A stretch of DNA of 64,000 bases from Pleodorina starrii. Its lineage: Eukaryota > Chlorophyta > Chlorophyceae > Chlamydomonadales > Volvocaceae. A program made the translations under genes and the position numbers. The DNA lies in assembly GCA_030267565.1 (NCBI GenBank), contig BRXU01000022.1, forward strand, positions 1,384,001 through 1,448,000, given 5' to 3'. Shown here piece after piece: positions 1 through 12,009 of this stretch. Each line of letters starts with the position of its first letter. Positions within the stretch are counted from its first letter, which is position 1. A model generated the notes under the pieces. That model saw only the letters and a program-made list of their open reading frames with translations. It was not told where the DNA came from and ran no database searches.

Positions 1-3000
1 GCGCCGCTGGACGCACCACCCATCACCGCGTTGCCGATGCCGGGGGGTGGTGGTGGTGGTGGTGGTGCTGCGGTGGCGGCGGCGGCGGTCGCGGCCGGGT
101 CGCCCACCCCCGCCAGTGTCGCCACCAGCTTGGCTGCACTACCCAGTGTGTGAGCGGCCCTCAGCCGCTTCACCAGCCTGCGAGCACGTGGGGGGCGGGG
201 GGGTATCCACGTATAGGCCGGAGCCCGTGAACGGCAAAATAACAGAAGAAGGCCGGGGGGGGAGGAGCTGCCTCACGGGGGTGACGGTAAACGAGGATAC
301 ATCAGCGATGCGGACGGAAGCAGCTGCAGTTTCATTTCCTACATTAAGCCCCCCACACAACCGCCTCCTGCGGTTTGCCTGACCCAGCTCTGGCAGTGCT
401 CGCTGCCCTCGAGACACACTGTCATGCGGCGGCAGGCAGGAGGTGCACGTCCGGGAACTGCGCTGTTCAGCGCCAACCCAGCGCGCCCAGCCGCAAACCC
501 AACGGCGGCGCACGTCCGGCTACCCGTACTTCCCGACAGATCCACAGCGCCGCAAGCGGTGCTGCCCGCGCCCGCGCCCGTGCGTCAGGGGAGAGCCGCC
601 CGCCCGCCTCGTATCCCGCACAGTGCCGGGGCCCGTCGGCGGGACGCCCCCTCCACTCCTACCTCTAGCCAGCCCATCAGCGAGGGCTGGGCACCCCTGA
701 ACCCCTACGTTTAGGCGACGACGACGACGGCAGCGTCCGCCGCGTCGCCCGCAGTACCGATACCGGCATACCGCACTCACTTGTCCGCCGGTGGCCCCGA
801 CAGCAGCCCTCCGCGACTGCACTCGTCCACATTGGCGGCGCTGATCCGGGCAGCGGCCTCCGCGTGCTGCAGCGCCCGCAGCGCCGGGCCCGGGCCATCG
901 GCCGCCGGCTGCGGTGACAGCGGCGCCGCGCCCGCTGCCGCCGCCGCCGCAGTCGCCGCTGGCGGCTGCTCCTGCTGGTGTTGCTGTGGCTGCGTCGGTG
1001 GCTGCGTCCGTTGCGGCGCCTCCGTTGCGGTCTTCCCGCTGGGTGGCTGTGCTGCCGCCAGGAGCTGCAGCTGCGGATGTGGGTGGGTAGGGTAGAAAGG
1101 AAGATACCGCAGCGTTAGGGTAGGGTGGGGTGGGGTGGGGGGCGGGGTTGGGGTGGGTTGGGGCGCGGGAGCGCGCAAGCGCGGGGGCGCAAGAGTTGGC
1201 GCGGCTGTCGTTGGCGGGGGCACCGGCCATCGAGGACAGGGCAGCAGGTGGTGGAATGAACGCCAAGGACCGGGGGCAGGAGGAGCGGGAGGAGGAGGAG
1301 TGGGAGGAGGAGGAGTGGGAGGAGGAGGAGTGGGAGGAGGAGGAGCGAGGAAGCGGTGCGCGCTACGACGCAGCGCAACAGCTAACGTGGCCCCAACAGC
1401 TGCAGCAGCAACAGGAAAGCAAAGCGAAGAGCGTCCAGCGTCCAGCGACACGGGGCCTCCGTTCAATGGAGCGCACAAGCACACACACACACACGTACAA
1501 GCGGCCACACACACACACACACACACACACGTACAAGCGGCCACACACACACACACACGTACAAGCGGCCACACACACACGCGGGTGCACCGCCTGCAGA
1601 CCGACCCAAGACGCTGTGCCCGGCCCAAGACGCGATGCAAGCGGGAGCCAACCAACCAACAACCAACCAACCAACGGGCCCCCGATGGAGCTCACGCGCA
1701 CAACTCCCGCCACACACGCACACACACGCACGAGGGATTCCATGCCTCGAATATCCCAATGGCACCAATCGACGCCGCGGCCCCGAGCCCCAGCCGTCAG
1801 CTTAACCCACGCACACACCAGGGGAACCCCTCCCCCTTCCTCTCTTGCTCCTTTGGACTCTTATATTACTATAGGAGTCCATGGACTCCTACATTACTAC
1901 GTTTATCGGACCCTGTCAGGTTCTTGCCGCCCTTGGACTCTCATACTCTTAACCCCCCACCACCTCTTCTTTCCCCCCCCCCCGCCCCCCAACCCTCATA
2001 CACACACACGCACCCCAACCCCAACACCAAAACCCCACGCGCCTCCCCACCTGCGCCACCCGCATCTCGCTCTGCGCCACCACCAGCGCCCCCTCCCCGA
2101 ACATCTTCCGCCGCGCCGCCAGCGCCTCCGCCGCCGCCTCGGCCGCCTCCGCCGGCCTGCCCGCCGCCGCCAGCGCCTCCACCAGCTGCTCCGCCAGCGC
2201 CGACGCCGCCGCCGCCTCCTCGCCGTGCTCCGTGCCCAGGTGCGCCACCGCGCGCCGCAGCGCCGCCGCCGCCAGGTCGGGGCGGCCGTCCGCTGTGTGG
2301 TGGTTGGCGATCTCTGTCAACCAGAGCAGCACCACATTCACCTGCAGCTTCTCTGGGGTGGGTCGGGAGGGAGAACGGGGGGGTTATGCACGTATAGGCC
2401 GGAGCCGACGGGGGCTGAGTCGGAGGGCAGTGCTGGGGGAAGAGTGAAAGGAGGTGGGCAGGGGCGGGGGCGGGTTTGGGAAGGGGCGGAGGAGGGGCGG
2501 AGGAGGTGGGGGAGGGGGATTCAAGGGGTCGGAGGAGGGCGCAGGCATCCGTTTGTGACGTCTGGCTGGAAGGTTGGGACGAGGCTGTGGCTCAGCATGG
2601 GTGGATGGGTTGGCGGAAGGGCCGGGGCGAGAGGGGACGGGGGGAGACAGGCGGCTGCAGAAGCACCGCCACGGCGGCAGGTGCGAGCATTCGCCGAGCT
2701 GTAGCCTCAGCCTCAGCCTCAGCCGCGGCCGCTGCAGCCCGGCACCGCAGCCACTCCCTTGGTCGCAAGCCCGTCCAGCCACGCCTACCCAGCCATAAAC
2801 CCTCCAACCCCGCCCAACGCCGCCTCCACTCCTTCTCTGCGTGTCCCTCCCTCCCTCCCCCACCCACCCACCCGCCTCCTCCAGTACCCGCACCGCCTCC
2901 GCCATCATGCGCATCGCCTCGCCCCGCTGCCCCGGCACCGCCCGCATCATGTGACCCAGCGCAAACAGCGAGTCGGCGTACAGGAAGTGGCGCGGACCGA

Positions 3001-5795
3001 ACATGGCCAGTCGCAGCGCCAGCACCCGCTCCATGGTGGTCCGGGCGGTGGCCAGATCCCCCGCTGCCTCGTAGCTGAGGGCCAGGTTGTGAAGGGCGGC
3101 CACGAACAGCCAGTGCTTCTCACCGAAGTTGCGCTCCAGGAGATCCAGGGCCTGACGAGGTGGAGTGGAGGGGGTGGGAGGGGTGGGGTGGGGTGGGGTG
3201 GAGTGGAGTGGAGTGGAGTGGAGTGGAGTGGAGTGGAGTGGAGTGGAGTGGAGTGGAGTGGAGTGGAGTGGAGTGGAGTGGAGTGGAGTGGAGTGGAGTG
3301 GAGTGGAGTGGAGTGGAGTGGAGTGGAGTGGAGTGGAGTGGAGTGGAGTGGAGTGGAGTGGAGTGGAGTGGAGTGGAGTGGAGTGGAGTGGAGTGGAGTG
3401 GAGTGGGGTGGAAAGGGGAGAAATGGGAGTGTGTGTGTGTGTGTGTGGGGGGGGGGGTTACACATCATCGCCCGCTGGCCGCCTTTCGAAGCGGGGATAC
3501 CTTTGCTCGCTTACTTTTGGTTGGCTGGTTTCTGGCTGGGGAAGGTGGTGGTGGTACCTCCGCGCCAGGCACCAGGCACCGCGGGACGCTTCCGACACGC
3601 ATGCGTCCCCGCGAGTCGCTGAGTCGCTGAGTCGGGAGCCACCACAGCACCCGCAGCGCACCTCCGACCAGCCGGCACCAAGAAGCGGCAGTGCGGCGCC
3701 GCAGCAAACCAGCCATCAAGCAAACCGGCAAACAAGCGCCGCGGCGCTCGGCATTGTCTCGCAGCGCAGCGCTCCCCCACGGCTTCCGCCACTCCCCCCT
3801 GCTCCGCCTCCCTCCCTCTCCCCCCCTCCCAGGGATCCCGGCACCCCCAACACCCCCTCCTTCCCGCTCCCTCCTCCCCGCTTGCCTCCTTATACAGCTG
3901 CTCCGCCTCGGCCCATCGTCCCGTGTTGCGCAGGAACTCCGCCAGGTTGTTCTTGGCGGAGGCGATGTGCGGGTCGCCCGACTCGAAGCCCAGCTGTGCC
4001 TCCGAAACCGCCTCGCGGAACTTGGCCTCAGCCTGGGCGTACCTTGGGGGCAGGCGGGAGGGGCAGGCGGGAGGGGCAGGCGGGAGGGGGAGGGGCAGGG
4101 GGAGGGGGATTTTGGGGGGTCGAGGGCAATGCGGAACTGGCGCACTGGCTGCAGCAAGCAGCCCCGTAGAGGGCCATGAAGCCCAGATACAGCAGTAGAG
4201 ACCGGGAGGGCGCCAGGGGGGGCGGTAGGGTAAACGCGGACAGCCCCAAGGGGGACTACGAGCGCAATGCGGAGGGGGAGGGTGGGGAAAGCGGGGGGGG
4301 GAGGGGGGTTGCGGTGGCCAGCGCGGCATCATCCACCGTTTGGGTTTCGGAGCCCCCCGCACGGCGGCGACCCCGCAGGAGGAAGCCGCGGCACGAGGTG
4401 CGGCAACGGCTACCGAAGGTGAGGCTGTACGGACGAATCGGGCACCGACGCGCGCGGGCGCAGCCGTACGGCACCTACTTCCCGGCATTGTAGTAGTCGA
4501 GCGCTGCCGTACGCGCCATCGTCATTTTTGCGGTGTGCTCGTTGGTGACGGGGTCGTACTCGAGGGGGTGGTTGGTGAGCGCGGGGGGAGGGGCACCGCC
4601 GCCGCCGCCATCACCGCCGCCGCCGCCGCCGGCACCGCCGGGGCCTGCTGCTGCTGCAGCTGCTGCTGCTGCGCTTGTCAAGGGAGAACTCGGTGCCTGG
4701 AGGGCGGAGGTCAGTGCCGATGTAAGGACTTGTGATCCTGGGGGATACAGAACCTGTAAGGGAGCTTCGCGTCCGCACCGGGGTTCCGCGCCGCGGCTGA
4801 GCTGGACGTATCACAACGCGTACGCATACCCACATACATACACATACATGCATACGGGCCTCGCCGGCAGCAGCACAGTGCGGCCAGGTGCGGTACCGTG
4901 TGAGGCAGGTGGGCGGGCGGGTGGGCGATAGGGCGATCCTCCGCGTCCGCTGTGAACGGATGTGTTAAGGAGCAACGGCCGACGCGGGCCGTCGGTCGTC
5001 ATGAGGTGCCGCCCGCAGCCTTCGGCGCATGCGCTGCAGCAAGCTCGTGCCGCTGCTCCCTCGTCAAGGCTGCGATGCCACAATCGGCTACTGAACTCGC
5101 CCGCCCCGCCCCGTTCCGCCCCGTCCTGTCATGTCCTGTCCTGTCATGTCCTGCCGCGGCAGATATCCGCCGCCGCTACTGCCACCGGTGCTGCGTCGTG
5201 TGCCCATACATACACGGGTGCATCAGTTCAAACCCCCGGGTCGGCGGACAGCCGCGCGTGAGAGCCGCTCATCTGCGCCCATCCCCCCTTGCCGCCCAAC
5301 CGCAATGCCGCTACCAAGGATCGCCCGCGACAGCGCGTGGTGGGACCAGGGCCAGGGAAGGGGGCCCACAGACCTGGCGGTTGGGGGCGTCGGCGCAGCA
5401 GGCCCCGGGAGCTGCGGCGGCGGCAATGCCCAGCAGCAAGGCGGCCCAGCCTGGTGCGCATACACAAGGGGGGAGGGGCGGGGAACGGCGGTGGAGGCGG
5501 TTAGGAGGGCGGGCGGGGCCACACAGCTCGGCATATGTCTGAAAGGGCGACAAATTGTCTAAAACATGTAGCGACCTTCCACGTGCATGTCTTGAAGGCA
5601 GTTGGCGCATCTGTTGGCCGCTGCACGAACCGACAGGGTGGTGGCTCGCGTGTGTTGGGTACCGGGGGCCGCCGGTCTGGCGTTTGCCGTACTCTTGCGT
5701 ACGGGAAGTCGAGCGGCCGGACGGGTATCAACGCCCCCGTCGGGGTGCAGACACCTGGGGACGGACCTGTGCCTCTTTCGTTTGAAGGGCGCCAT
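1..5795 (-). CDS. TPR protein with predicted thylakoid-lumen targeting (3' end beyond window)
   Basis: Eight exons fit in phase: 5795-5576, 5450-5374, 4696-4479, 4042-3886, 3151-2872, 2352-2051, 1070-781 and 177 to beyond position 1, giving at least 573 residues. The start is the ATG at 5795-5793. Residues 1-73 are Arg/Ala/Ser-rich with no acidic cluster, like a plastid transit peptide. A hydrophobic stretch (GWAALLLGIAAAAAPG, about 74-89) ending in an ADA-like cleavage site near 93-95 follows, which is the layout of a bipartite lumen signal. Residues of about 155-415 are tetratricopeptide repeats of the kinesin-light-chain style (for example YYNAGKYAQAEAKFREAV and NLALSYEAAGDLATARTTME). They are followed by a Gln/Ala-rich linker and a Pro-run. 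The function is unknown; TPRs usually hold protein partners. The intron after 3886 appears to use a GC donor (GAG|GCAAGC). The next gene is divergent. The TPR call is firm; the lumen location is inferred. Confidence 0.8.
1286..1350. repeat. GGAGGAGGAGTGGGA minisatellite (intronic)
   Basis: About four copies of a 15-bp purine unit lie in the intron between exons 2352-2051 and 1070-781 of the TPR gene. It gives shadow open frames on the plus strand but no supported coding. Confidence 0.8.
1478..1581. repeat. (AC)n microsatellite with interspersed GTACAAGCGGCC
   Basis: Runs of AC dinucleotides are broken three times by the same 12-bp word GTACAAGCGGCC, so the dinucleotide tract and the word have been amplified together. 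It lies in the same TPR-gene intron. Confidence 0.85.
3181..3412. repeat. GAGTG pentanucleotide satellite (intronic)
   Basis: A run of GGGTG units passes into about 41 almost perfect GAGTG units (about 3201-3405). It lies in the intron between exons 4042-3886 and 3151-2872 of the TPR gene. The strand asymmetry (no C on the plus strand) makes it G-rich outside the transcript and C-rich in the transcript. Confidence 0.95.
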
Positions 5796-6540
5796 TGGCG
5801 TCGCCTACGGGTTATGAGGGTCTGGGCCATGCCTACCTGCAGGCGCCGTGGCTGGTCCGGCGTGCCCCGTGCCGTTGTTCTCCATCATTCGTACAGCGGG
5901 CCCATGGCTAGCCAACAGGTCCTTCGGGACCGCCGCCAATAGGTAAGGACGCGTTGCGTCACCCAAGCAGGCGCAGGCGCGCCCGCTGATGGTAAGCAAG
6001 CGACACGCACGCCCGGAACGCATTATTTTGACTTGCGCGCAACGTGCGGGCAGTTGCCTAATGTTAGGCGTCGAAACAGTAGTGCTGCTGCTGTGAACTG
6101 TTTACAGCGATCAGGTGGCGATTACGGAGAACCCGTCGTACGTGAAGGTCCGCAACCGCAACCGCTCTTATAACCCAGGCAAATGAAACAAAGCAGCAAG
6201 TGACATGAGGAGATGCTTGCTAACGTCTGACAGTAATGTCCTGGCCTGCTACTTATCTTTGACATAGAGCACCTAACGCGAGTGCTACACATACCGTTGC
6301 CTATATGCGTGGTCCTGCAGTCCTTACATCAGGACAGCTCATTTTGTTCTCGGACACACAACTCAAGGAGGTCTCTTTTGCTGGGACGGAACTTGTCGGT
6401 CAGATTTCGGCCGCACCAACAGCGGCTCTTCGGGCAGCCTAAAGCCTTAGGTACCAAGGAGCGTTCATTACGGAGCCTGCTTACTGGATTTGGAGTGCCT
6501 TTGGCTCTCTGGCTTGATCTCGGACCACTCGGAGGGCATT
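5796..6540. promoter_or_regulatory. Divergent intergenic region between the TPR and RRM genes
   Basis: These 745 bp separate two ATGs that point away from each other, so both promoters and 5' UTRs should lie here. The GC content drops compared with the flanking exons. I see no clear TATA box or other named element. Confidence 0.5.
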
Positions 6541-9500
6541 ATGGACGGAAAGCGGATGCGCAGCGCATATGAGGTTTTCGAAGCAGAAATGTATGGCAGC
6601 GGCTACGGTAAGCGGTTGTTGTGGATTGCGTAATAAGCGGTGTATCCGGGGGCTGCTCAACGAAGAAGATGGATAAGCCGGCCTGATGAGGAGACCTCTT
6701 GCGTGTCATGCTTATCATGCTTTTGGACGAACTACATAATAAGCTCGTTCAAAAGCGAAAGGGTTCTGGGCGGGTGGCAGAGAAGGGCCTGACCTCGGCA
6801 AGCCTACACAGGGCGTTCTTTCGCCTCCAGGGGGCAAGCGAATGGGCCTCTTGGGAGTTGTGCCCCATGAGGATTGGGATTGGCGTTTAAGGCGGCAATC
6901 GCAACGCTGACAGCTGACCACTGCCTGTGCACTCTTCCCTTCACAGACATGCCTTATAAGCAGCCACGGCCAGATATGATGGTGAGTTGCGCGGGGCCTA
7001 ATGCTAGAACGTCAGGGCTTCCGGCGGGTTGTACTAACATGGGCAATGCATGGGCGCAGATGTTCCCCAACACCCCGTACGACACTTACCAGCTGCCGGC
7101 CTATGGTAAGTACGTATGCGATCGCCAAGCCGCAGCAGTAGTGAGGCGAGTTGATGAGGATACCAGATCTGCACGGCGGGTAGCCTTTGCGCCAGATCGT
7201 TTATGCACAAAGTGTCATTACAACCTTTGCAGGAGCTCAACAGCCGATGCAAGAACCAGCTATGCAGCAGCAGATGCAGATGCAGCAGATCATGCAGCAG
7301 CAGATGCAACCGGTCATGCAGCCTCAGGGAATGCAGGGGATGCAGCCCCAGGGCGTGCAAGTGCAAGGGATGCAGCCACAGGGCGTGCAATCGCAGGGCA
7401 TGCAACAACCAGGAATGATGCCTGCTCAGGCGATGCAGGCCCAGGCGATGCAGGCTCAGGCGATGCAGGCCCAGGCGATGCAGGCCCAGGCGATGCAGCC
7501 GCAGGCGATGCAGCATCAGGGAATGCAGCCGCAGGGGATGCAGTCGCAAGGCATGCAGCCCCAGGGCATGCCATCGCAAGGCATGCAGCCGCAGGGAATG
7601 CAATCGCAGTCGCACGGCATGCAGCCTCAGGGAATGCAGTCGCAAGCCATGCAGCCCCAGGGCATGCAATCGCAGTCTCATGGCATGCAGCCGCAGGGCG
7701 TGCAGCCCCAGGGCATGCAGCCTCAGGGAATGCAATCGCAGTCGCAGGGCATGCAGCCCCAGGGCATGCAGAATCAAGCGATGCAAGCCGCAACTGGAAA
7801 CTCGAACGGCCTTGCTGCGGCGCTCTCGGGCCTGAGCCAAAGCCAGCTTAGCAACTTGGCAGGGCTGTTTGGAACAGGTGAGGGCAGGGCTGTACCTTTT
7901 AAGTCGCAAGGTTGAAGGATTTGGGCAGCATGAAAGCATGAAGATAGATACAGGGATATTGCTCGGAGGCCCGACAGAGAGGGTGCCCGTTTGCAACAGA
8001 AGGGGTGCGCTGAAAACAACAGAAGGGGTGCGCGGTAAGGGGATTTATTCAGGGGTTGGGATGGGTCAACAGTCCAGCTTGGCGGCCCTTCAGGATTACG
8101 CGGCCTGATCTAAAGAAGGTCAAGTTGTCGCACTGCAAGCACGAGTCTTATAACGGGGAAAGGTGTTGGCCCGAGCCGAGAGGGGCGAGCGCATGAGCAA
8201 GCGTCGACCTGCAGTTTGCACAGCAGTCAAGGGGCTGAAACAAAGCTTGGGAGGCGCCGGAAAGGCCAGTAGGGATGCCTTGGGGCCTCGGCCGCAGCGA
8301 AGACCTCGCACAGGGAATGCCGACTTGAAAGGGGCTCGGTGTGCGGGTCCAGTGTACACCCCAAAGCATCGGGGGAGAAGCCAAGTGGGCTGGGGCTGAA
8401 CTTATTACCCGGTACCTCAAGGGGCTGGTCGTGAAGTTGTGCTCTGTGGAGTGCCAGGGCTGTGCAAGAGGACGGAATCAAGGGGATTGGGCTTCCAGAT
8501 CTGCGCATTCCAGCGAGCTGCGGCTGAAGTTGCGCCTTTGCCTCGCATGTACACCTGACGTTCATCGTCGTGGCGCGTCATGATCCGGGGGTTCGCGCTG
8601 CAGGGCCGGGTGGCATGGGTCAGGCTCAACAGATGGGGCCACAGGCCATGGGCCTGCAGGGCTCCATGCCGCAGCAACATCAGCAGCAACAGACGTACGG
8701 GGCCCCGCAGCAGGCGTTGCCGCAGCAGCAAGCCGTGGTGGGCGGGGTCGCGCCCGGGATGGTGGCGCCGGGGCAGGGCATGGCGATGGGTATGGGCCAG
8801 CAGGCCCAGCAGGGCCAGGGCATGCCGGGGATGGGGATGCAACAATTTCCGGGTTCGAGTGGGATGGAGTCCCAGCAGCCGCAGCAGCAGACCGTCATGG
8901 GGGGCATGGGCATGATGCAGCAACATCCACAGCAGCAGCAGCAGACGACTGGCCCGCAGCAGATGCTGCAGAAGTCCGGTGGGTTGTATATGCAGCAGCA
9001 GGAACCCTCGGAGCAGCAGGGCGCGAGAATGGGTCCGGGGCCAGGGCAGCAGCAGCAGCGATCCGGGCAGGGCGGCGGCATGCAGCAGCAGCAGCCGAAG
9101 CCTATGCAGAAAGCAGCGCAGACCCAAAAGCCGGTGCAAAATGTGGGCGCAGCCGGAGGCAACACTGCCGGGGGTAATGCCGCCGCCGGTGTAGGCGGGC
9201 CGCAGCAGCAGCCAGAGGTTCCCACAGCTTCGCTGTATATCGACTCACTGCCGGCGGACGTCACCCGCCGAGAGCTTGCTCACATCTTCCGCCCGTACGA
9301 GGGCTTCAAGGTAGGACCCTGATCACTGCGCTTGCAGAGCCCCTGTGCTGTTTTCGCCGGGTTGCAATTTAGTCTGCCTTATCAAGATGGTTAGGTTTCA
9401 TCTGGCTGGCTGCGTGCGGCCTTGCATAATCGTGCCCAGACTGAGAGCCGCACGCGACCCTTCCCTGCGCGTCAATGGCCGTTTCAGGTATCCGTTGCCT

Positions 9501-10452
9501 TCTCTGCTGACTCCAGCCCTCCCGCCTTAACCCATCGCAGAGCCTTCGTCTGGTGATCAAAGATAACCCAAATCGCTCCGGAGAGAAGTCGGTCAAGTTG
9601 TTCGTCGACTTTGCCGACGTGCGCACGTCAACTGCCGCCAGGGCGGGCCTCGACGGATATCGCCTTGACCTCGAGAGCGCGACATCATGCATTCTGCGGC
9701 CCGCCTACGCCCGGCCCGCCAAGGAATCGGCGAAGGGCGGCAAGAACGGCATGGGGTCGAGCACCGTCCTGGACCCTCCACCGCCGGGCACGAACACCGG
9801 CGGCGGCAGCGCGGGAAAGCGCGGCGACGGGGGCAACCCACCTGGCCGCGTGCCGGATGGCAGTGACCAGAACCGTCAGGTTGGCCCGGGTGGAGGCGTA
9901 GGGGTCATCAGCAGCCCAGGGGCTTCTGGTCCAGGGCCCCATCGGGGTGGGCCAGCAGCTATGAGCACTTACATCGAGGGCGGGTTTGGGGACGGCCCGA
10001 CGCCGGGCCCCAGGCCGGCTGCTGGGCCCGGCAGGCCCAGTGGACCGGGTGCGGTGCCGGCGCCCTACGAGGCCCGGGGCAGGGGCGCAGGCCCCGTGCA
10101 CGGCGGGCGGGGGGGCATGCACGAGGGAATGGGGCCGGGCGGGCTGATGCGAATGCGGGGTGTGGGGCCTGAGTTCATGGGCGGGAGGGGCCCGGGGCCT
10201 GAGTTCATGGGTGGGCGGGGCATGGGGCCGGAGTTCATGGGTGGGCGGGGCCCGGGGCCGGAGTTCATGGGCGGATATGGGCCGGGGCCGGAGTTCATGG
10301 ATGGGCGCGGGCCGGTGCCGGAGTTTGGCGGGCGGGGAATGGTCGGGATGCCGCCGCCGGGGATGGGCGGCATGGGCCCCCGCGCGCCCATGCCCGGCCG
10401 AGGCGGCATGGGCAGAATGTCCGGCGGGGGGCGAGGCCGCGGTGGGAGGTGA
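6541..10452 (+). CDS. RRM RNA-binding protein with Gln/Met-rich N-terminus and RG-rich tail
   Basis: Six exons fit in phase: 6541-6607, 6947-6981, 7060-7105, 7233-7877, 8604-9310 and 9541-10452, giving exactly 803 residues. The start ATG at 6541 opens the first exon. Residues of about 50-470 are low complexity: tandem MQPQGMQSQ-type repeats in exon 4, then Gln/Gly/Met runs. One RRM spans about 474-553. Its RNP2-like strand is LYIDSL and it contains RELAHIFRPYEGFK and VKLFVDF, closest by eye to the RBPMS/couch-potato class. An intron cuts the RRM between beta1-alpha1 and beta2. The C-terminus is Gly/Arg/Pro-rich with five or more GPEFMGGRG-type repeats and ends GRGRGGR. Such composition is typical of RNA-granule proteins. 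The RNA target is unknown. Confidence 0.88.
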
Positions 10453-12009
10453 TATCCCTGGGGCTCGCAGCTCCCTTCATCCCTGTACGGGGCAAGGCCT
10501 GACTACATACTCAAATCTGCGAATTAGCCAGTCGGGATTCTGGGGGCCAGCAGAAGTGCAACATCATGCCCGTGCCAGTCGGCGACGCCAGCACGCAGAA
10601 CACCTAGTAGTAACTGTTGCTTGAGTCCTCATGTCTGTTCGTGAGTGAGCGCACTGCATGGGCCCACAATCTGCAGCCGAGCCCGTGTTCAGTTGCTTGT
10701 CTGGGTGCCCGACAGATGCAGGGTAAAGCACAGATCCTTGGGCAACAAGTGGGGAGGGCGTCGGGGCTGAGCAGTCCGCGCGGTCGAAGGATTCGGGCAA
10801 GGAGCTTTGGTCTTTATTAGGGTTCTTCACGTATCGGTTCTCCTTCCCCGCAGTTGTGCATACTCCGGATGATAAGGCGTCCGATGTTACGGCAGCACAC
10901 CTGGCTCTCTGATACTTCGATACACGTTGGCAAGCCATCCTGGAAATGGGAGTTGGGAGGCAGTCGGTTGTCCATGGGTATGGCGCGGCGTAAGGCTGTC
11001 CGAAACAGTCAGGGGCCGATGAGGGCAATCGCGGCGTCTTGGGGTATCCTCTTTGGCTCGGGCCTTGAAAGGGCCCCGGGGGGTTTCGCAGCCTCAGTCC
11101 TCAGTGCAGCAGGTCGCTGCTGCGAATATCCACGGATCTTCGGGCGGTTTCACGTCCACCACAGCCGTTGGTTAGTTGCACCATGGTGTTGAGAATGGGT
11201 GGGAATGTCGCACCACAACCGGGTCTTGAGTGACGAATACCGTACGCGTGCAATCTTACCTTGCCGCTCTGAATGCACCGGGCAATGCGAATTGTAGAGT
11301 GCATGAGTAATGAAGTGTGTTGCTCGGTTTCGGGGTGTTCGGGGTTGATGATTATTTTTGAGGCCTCAGCACGGTGCGTCACAGGCGCGCGCCGTGTGGT
11401 GGATGGGTAAGCACAGCGGATGTGTTCCCATAGTTTTCTGGATTCCAGCTACTAGATTGTGAAGTAGACCAAACGTCGAAGTAGACATGCGAGGACATGC
11501 AGCAAGGTGTGTCACCGAAACGCACAGTTTTGGATTTGTTGCAAGCTATGCCGTCGAAAAGTCAAGCCAGGGCACACTGTCCTCTCTATCCGCTCAATGG
11601 TCTGTAGCGATTTGGAGCTCACATTACCATAACAATACACTATATTTTAAGCGATAGTGCAGATGAAACAAGGAGCTTGGGAGTAACTACCCGGTTTACC
11701 CTTGCATTCCGTACGTCAGGCAGTTTAGCCAGCGAGTAGCGACCATCGGTGATGTCCAGGTAAGCAGTATACTGGAACAAATACAAAACCCAAATGTAGA
11801 TAAAAAATACAGTACAAAACTTAAATACTCACAGGCAAACTCACGTATACCGCAGTGCACTGTAACTATGAATGCCTCGCAATGCCATTGCCATTATCTT
11901 TCGTCCTGCGTTCGTCCGGCGGGTAAGTACGTAGCTGACACCTGAGTGTCCATAATCCGATTCATATCGTACGGTTTCCACAGCGGACATGCCGTCGCCA
12001 GCAGACACG
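10453..12009. other. Convergent intergenic region (3' ends of RRM and HEAT-like genes)
   Basis: There is no supportable gene. The stretch 11640-11830 is markedly AT-richer than its surroundings. It should contain the 3' UTR of the plus-strand RRM gene and that of the minus-strand gene ending at 12010. Confidence 0.6.
11861..11865 (+). promoter_or_regulatory. Candidate TGTAA poly(A) signal for the RRM gene
   Basis: TGTAA is the usual volvocine poly(A) signal. This is the first clear one I found after the stop at 10452, implying a 3' UTR of about 1.4 kb that ends just before the convergent neighbour. Confidence 0.4.

Noticed and set aside
7034..7996. Minus-strand Leu/His/Arg-rich frame over the MQPQG exon
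   Set aside because: It is the antisense shadow of a periodic coding repeat.
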